Below, piece after piece: positions 60,661 to 64,000 of a stretch of 64,000 nucleotides of DNA (position 1 is its first letter; each line of letters opens with the position of its first letter). This DNA is from Mucor racemosus (Eukaryota > Mucoromycota > Mucoromycetes > Mucorales > Mucoraceae): NCBI GenBank assembly GCA_027405735.1, contig JAPEHQ010000001.1, positions 5,456,001 through 5,520,000 on the forward strand, read 5' to 3'. Position numbers and translations under genes: made by a program. A model generated the notes under the pieces. It worked only from the letters and a program-made list of their open reading frames with translations. It was not told where the DNA came from and did no database searches.

Positions 60661-61470
60661 GTCTTGCTATTATGACTGTACAGCCTGATCTCATACAACA
60701 CCATACGCCAAAATACATATGGTGAGGCCCCAAAGGACAGGGATATAACTCAAAAGGTTCATTATATTACAAATTACTATAATAATAACCTGCACTGGGG
60801 TTATAATACGTGTTGCCTCGTTTTCCCTGTAGGTAGTATGTTCGTATTTTTTTTAATGGTAAAGAGTAAATGTTACAAGTAGTGCAAAAATAGTGAAATA
60901 TTTGCTTGCCTCTGGGTAAAATTTAAAAAATGAAATTTTCTCTGAGATTTCAAAATACTCGCTTCCTTTTTCTTTTAGAAAAAACATAAAAACAGTTTAT
61001 AAGAAAACCTTTTTCGAATAAAAAATAGCAGTACTGATATATATATTCTGAAATTAAATGAAGATCATGTATATTTTACTTTTATAAATCCTCCTTGAAA
61101 ATTTTTGATTTTGTAGACTTTTTTCGAATTTAGTCGTACCATTTTATTATACTTCCTAAGTTAAACCTCGTTTTATTTGACTAATACTGTATGTGGTATT
61201 TTACACGTTACATTAAACAGAAGATAAAATAAGCCTTTGAATAATTAGTTATACATTCGAACCTTAATTTTTGTATGAAATTTCGATACCTGCATCTCAC
61301 AGCTGCTTGAGATATGTATTTAAGTAGCCGCGTCCGGACTGTCCGGTAATTTTTTTTTAGAAATTGGCAGCCTGGAAAAATGATTAGATGGCCGCGTCCG
61401 GAGATTTCTCGGCATTTTTTTTGGAAGGATGACCATTGGCAAAAATGTGATACAACACGTACAGTATTCA

Positions 61471-62634
61471 AATTTATGATGATAAAAACACCTTTTTTTA
61501 AAACCACACTCAGGGGTTTATAAATGAGCTGTGGTTCTAACTTTTTTCTTTTAACTTCAATATTTTTAATTTGCTGAGCTGAAAAAAGTAAGTATGATAG
61601 TAGTTCAATGTTTGATTTCAATGCTTACAACATTTTATTACATTGTCTTGGTCTAACTTATAAAGATCTTTTGTTCATACATTTCTATAATAATTACGAT
61701 ACATGTTTTTTAAAAAAATTTACGACGCAAGAAGAAACTACCACGGGACCCTAATTTTTGATTTAATTTCTTCAAAAATTATCCAGTTGGTCAATAATTT
61801 GTATTGTTGTATATGAATAGGAACTGACTTGATTTGTATTTTCCAAACAACCTAAATTCTGTCTACGCAAGATAGTAAATACTCTTTCACAGTATCATCT
61901 TTGTATTCAAATAAATGAATTTATAGTTATGTAGTCTTTAAGGTTGCTGTATATCGTTTCTGCTACTTCTGGTAAATATCTTGACATTCCCCAGTTGTTT
62001 GAAAGTAATACGATCAAAGTAAATCTCGCAAAAAAGTGTCGTTTATCAATATATAAATTTGGGTATCTGGTATAAATTGGTACAGTATTACCCTTAAAAG
62101 CCCTTTATTTTGAAATACTACGTTAATAATATATTTACATGTTTATCCACTCTTAAAGAAGGCTTTTCTGCCGACTACATCTATATCTAATGATATGCTC
62201 TATAATTGTGTTGCCGTCTATATTGTTGTAACGGTTAGTGCGTGTATTGGATCTGGCTGAGGTTCATCCAGAAGTAGTCAAATGGGTATCAGTTTAGAAT
62301 AATATATGCTATATATTTTTGTATATTTTTCCAAATAAGTTTTGTCTACCCCATTATTTTACTAATTAATATAGACCCAAAAAAGTAATTTTATCGAATT
62401 ATCAGAAAGCATAAAAACAATATAAGCCCAGTGAAAGTAAATGATCTAAATAATAGATGTTGAATTAACTCAATAACTCAATAATGCTACTAATAGTAGA
62501 TCATCCAATGAAACAATAACATCTTGATGATACAACTAAATACTGAACAGTAATAAACAAATATGTATTGAAATTAAAAAAGGAGTTACTAGCAAATAAA
62601 ATTATGTTTTTTTCTCATGTAAACATCAATAGTA
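61471..62634. other. No gene recognised
   Basis: About 1.2 kb of AT-rich sequence, with only short frames lacking domains. No repeat shared with the rest of the window was noticed. Confidence 0.4.
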
Positions 62635-62865
62635 TGTCGGTTTTCGAGGATATTAAACAGCCAGTTTTGAAGCCAATTCTATTTCTAACTCACATTGAAA
62701 TGTAATTCTTATAAATAGTCTTTTAAACCAAGACCTAGAAGCTCTTGGTTCTTTTTTTTACCATTAGTTTTTCTAGTAATAAAGCCTACGTTCTCCATGA
62801 TAAATGTTACTAGTCTTTATTATTATTCTTTCTATAAATAAGATTGTATGTATCCATAAACTCTC
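62635..62865 (+). mobile_element. Solo LTR, 231 bp, target duplication TAGTA
   Basis: Starts TGTCGGTTTTCGAGG and ends ATAAACTCTCA, flanked by TAGTA at 62630-62634 and 62866-62870. Contains a TATA-like CTTATAAATAG and AATAAAGCC. It is the same family as the solo LTR at 31279 and the reversed LTR at 63598. Confidence 0.9.
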
Positions 62866-63597
62866 ATAGTACACGGAGGAAAAAACAATGTAAAAATATG
62901 TTAGCATTAATTAATATGTACTTAAATGTATGTAAATGTATGTTAAAGTACGTAAATGTTATCATTTATTTATAATATTCAATGTCATCGTGGCTTTCCT
63001 AGTTGAATAATGTTAAAACTCAAAAATTACATTATTTTTTCCGTAGTGGTTGTGTATATTTTAGCTTGAAACGATGTAATACAATGGTAATATAGCCAAA
63101 CTGCGCGGATAAAAAGAAATTTAAGGACGTAGAAAGGCAGTAGAAAGCATCAAATTTTGAGTAAAACATTGGAGTATGCAGGTAATTTGCGAATTTTACT
63201 GCCGTATTACGTGATGTATTATTCTTAAACCGGATCATGTCAAATCCAAAAAAGTAAACAATAACAGATCCGGAACCGGAAGTTCCTTAATTAAATATTA
63301 ACTATACAATGCTTCTAAAAGCATGATACGCCAGTGCGATATTACAACATGATATACCAACATAACACATTACTATTAAATAATATCTAAACTACCTTAT
63401 CACATCATTAATTCCCCAAATCAAATAGTATATAAACCCTATTAATTTCATTCCAATAACCGATATCTCTTTACTTGATTAAATTTCTAATTTTATTTAA
63501 CCTAAACATATTTTGATAAATCATTACGCAAGATCATGTAAGCCTTTAAATACACCATATTCCGTTGTAAGGTAATATGTGCGTATTAACTGCGTAT
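62866..63597. other. Region between inverted LTRs
   Basis: About 730 bp without a gene. Near 63320-63540 it shows similarity (ATATAAACCC, GATTAAATTT, GATAAATCA) to the LTR-related segment of the palindrome arms (about 27830-27960), so it is probably an LTR fragment. The TGTATGTTAAAGTACGTAAATG stretch near 62930 is a short imperfect tandem repeat. Confidence 0.45.
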
Positions 63598-63829
63598 TGG
63601 GAGTTTATGGATACATACAATCTTATTTATAGAAAGAATAATAATAAAGACTAGTAACATTTATCATGGAGAACGTAGGCTTTATTACTAGAAAAACTAA
63701 TGGTAAAAAAAAGAACCAAGAGCTTCTAGGTCTTGGTTTAAAAGACTATTTATAAGAATTACATTTTAATATGAGTTAGAAATGAAATTGGCTTCAAAAT
63801 TGGCTGTTTAGTATCCTCGAAAACCGACA
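63598..63829 (-). mobile_element. Solo LTR, 232 bp, reversed, no target duplication
   Basis: Near-perfect inverted copy of 62635-62865 (start TGGGAGTTTATGG, end GAAAACCGACA on the plus strand). Flanks CGTAT and CCTTC do not match, unlike the other solo LTRs here. It may derive from a rearrangement between two elements. Confidence 0.8.
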
Positions 63830-64000
63830 CCTTCCTCCGCTTGATAGAAATTTAGTAACTGGAAAAATGCTTGTAATCAATGAATATTGATTCAAATGTA
63901 CTGTAAATTTTAACATATATATTACAGCTGTAGCAGTATCTAATGCTATAATTTTGCCATCCATTAATTTGCTGGCTAAATCGTAGGAATAGAACGCGCT

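Larger units (their letters stand above)
56730..61470 (-). repeat. Composite repeat unit U, copy 5 (reversed)
   Basis: Begins about 140 bp after the tRNA-binding protein gene. Order: dynein exon (57078), conserved block (57420-58000), an inserted family E element carrying a MITE (58485-59519), a non-shared segment (about 59880-60230), the family D array, another non-shared segment (about 60660-61080), and the GC-rich CGCGTCCGGACTGTCCGG segment (about 61330). The sequence is diverged from copy 3 at many positions, so it is an independent old insertion. Confidence 0.75.

Overview
The window is AT-rich nuclear DNA from a filamentous fungus, most likely an early-diverging mould of the Mucoromycota. 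The reasons are short introns (about 45-75 nt, GTAAGT-like donors) in nearly every gene, polyglutamine and polyserine tracts, homopolymer-rich flanks, and clear orthologues of yeast and mould housekeeping genes. All gene models were spliced by eye from the sequence. Reading phase was checked across every intron used in the multi-exon models.

Layout. 1-13.7 kb is a graveyard of mobile elements. It holds two same-orientation copies of a large repeat unit (here 'U') plus another repeat family ('A'), with nested solo LTRs and small transposons. 14.4-24.8 kb is a gene island: a secreted fungalysin metalloprotease (-), a FYR-domain chromatin protein (-), a type II membrane O-fucosyltransferase-like protein (+), a RING/LON-domain protein with a 32-Gln tract (+), and a C2H2 zinc-finger factor (-). 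26.15-39.17 kb is a giant inverted repeat: two near-identical arms of about 4 kb face each other across about 4.95 kb of repeat-rich spacer. 39.5-44.4 kb carries TRMT2/Trm2 tRNA methyltransferase and the sorting nexin Mvp1. 44.85-46.4 kb is another A copy. 46.9-56.6 kb is a second gene island: ATP1 (-), a tiny Bet1/Sft1-type SNARE with a 5-nt first exon (+), a possible 98-residue gene (-), a Bni4-like PP1-docking protein (+), mitochondrial ribosomal protein mL38 (+) and a mitochondrial-looking EMAPII-type tRNA-binding protein (+). 56.7-63.9 kb is again repeats (U in minus orientation, a hAT-type MITE, inverted LTRs).

The most informative part is the repeat biology. Comparing copies of the same repeat inside the window gives empty sites, so insertions can be delimited to the base. 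Five solo LTRs have TG...CA ends and perfect 5-bp target duplications (AAGCA, TGCGT, AACAT, GTCAG, TAGTA). Two hAT-like MITEs have perfect 8-bp duplications (ATGATGCC, GTTTTCGC), one of them nested in an LTR. A TA-flanked pogo/mariner-like MITE and a Harbinger-like MITE are also present. The U unit carries a captured exon of cytoplasmic dynein intermediate chain, seen five times with its splice sites still in place. The giant palindrome contains, in both arms, a Pol III-like (A box, B box, hairpin, T-run) sequence. No transposase, reverse transcriptase or other autonomous mobility gene is visible, so every element here is non-autonomous or a remnant.
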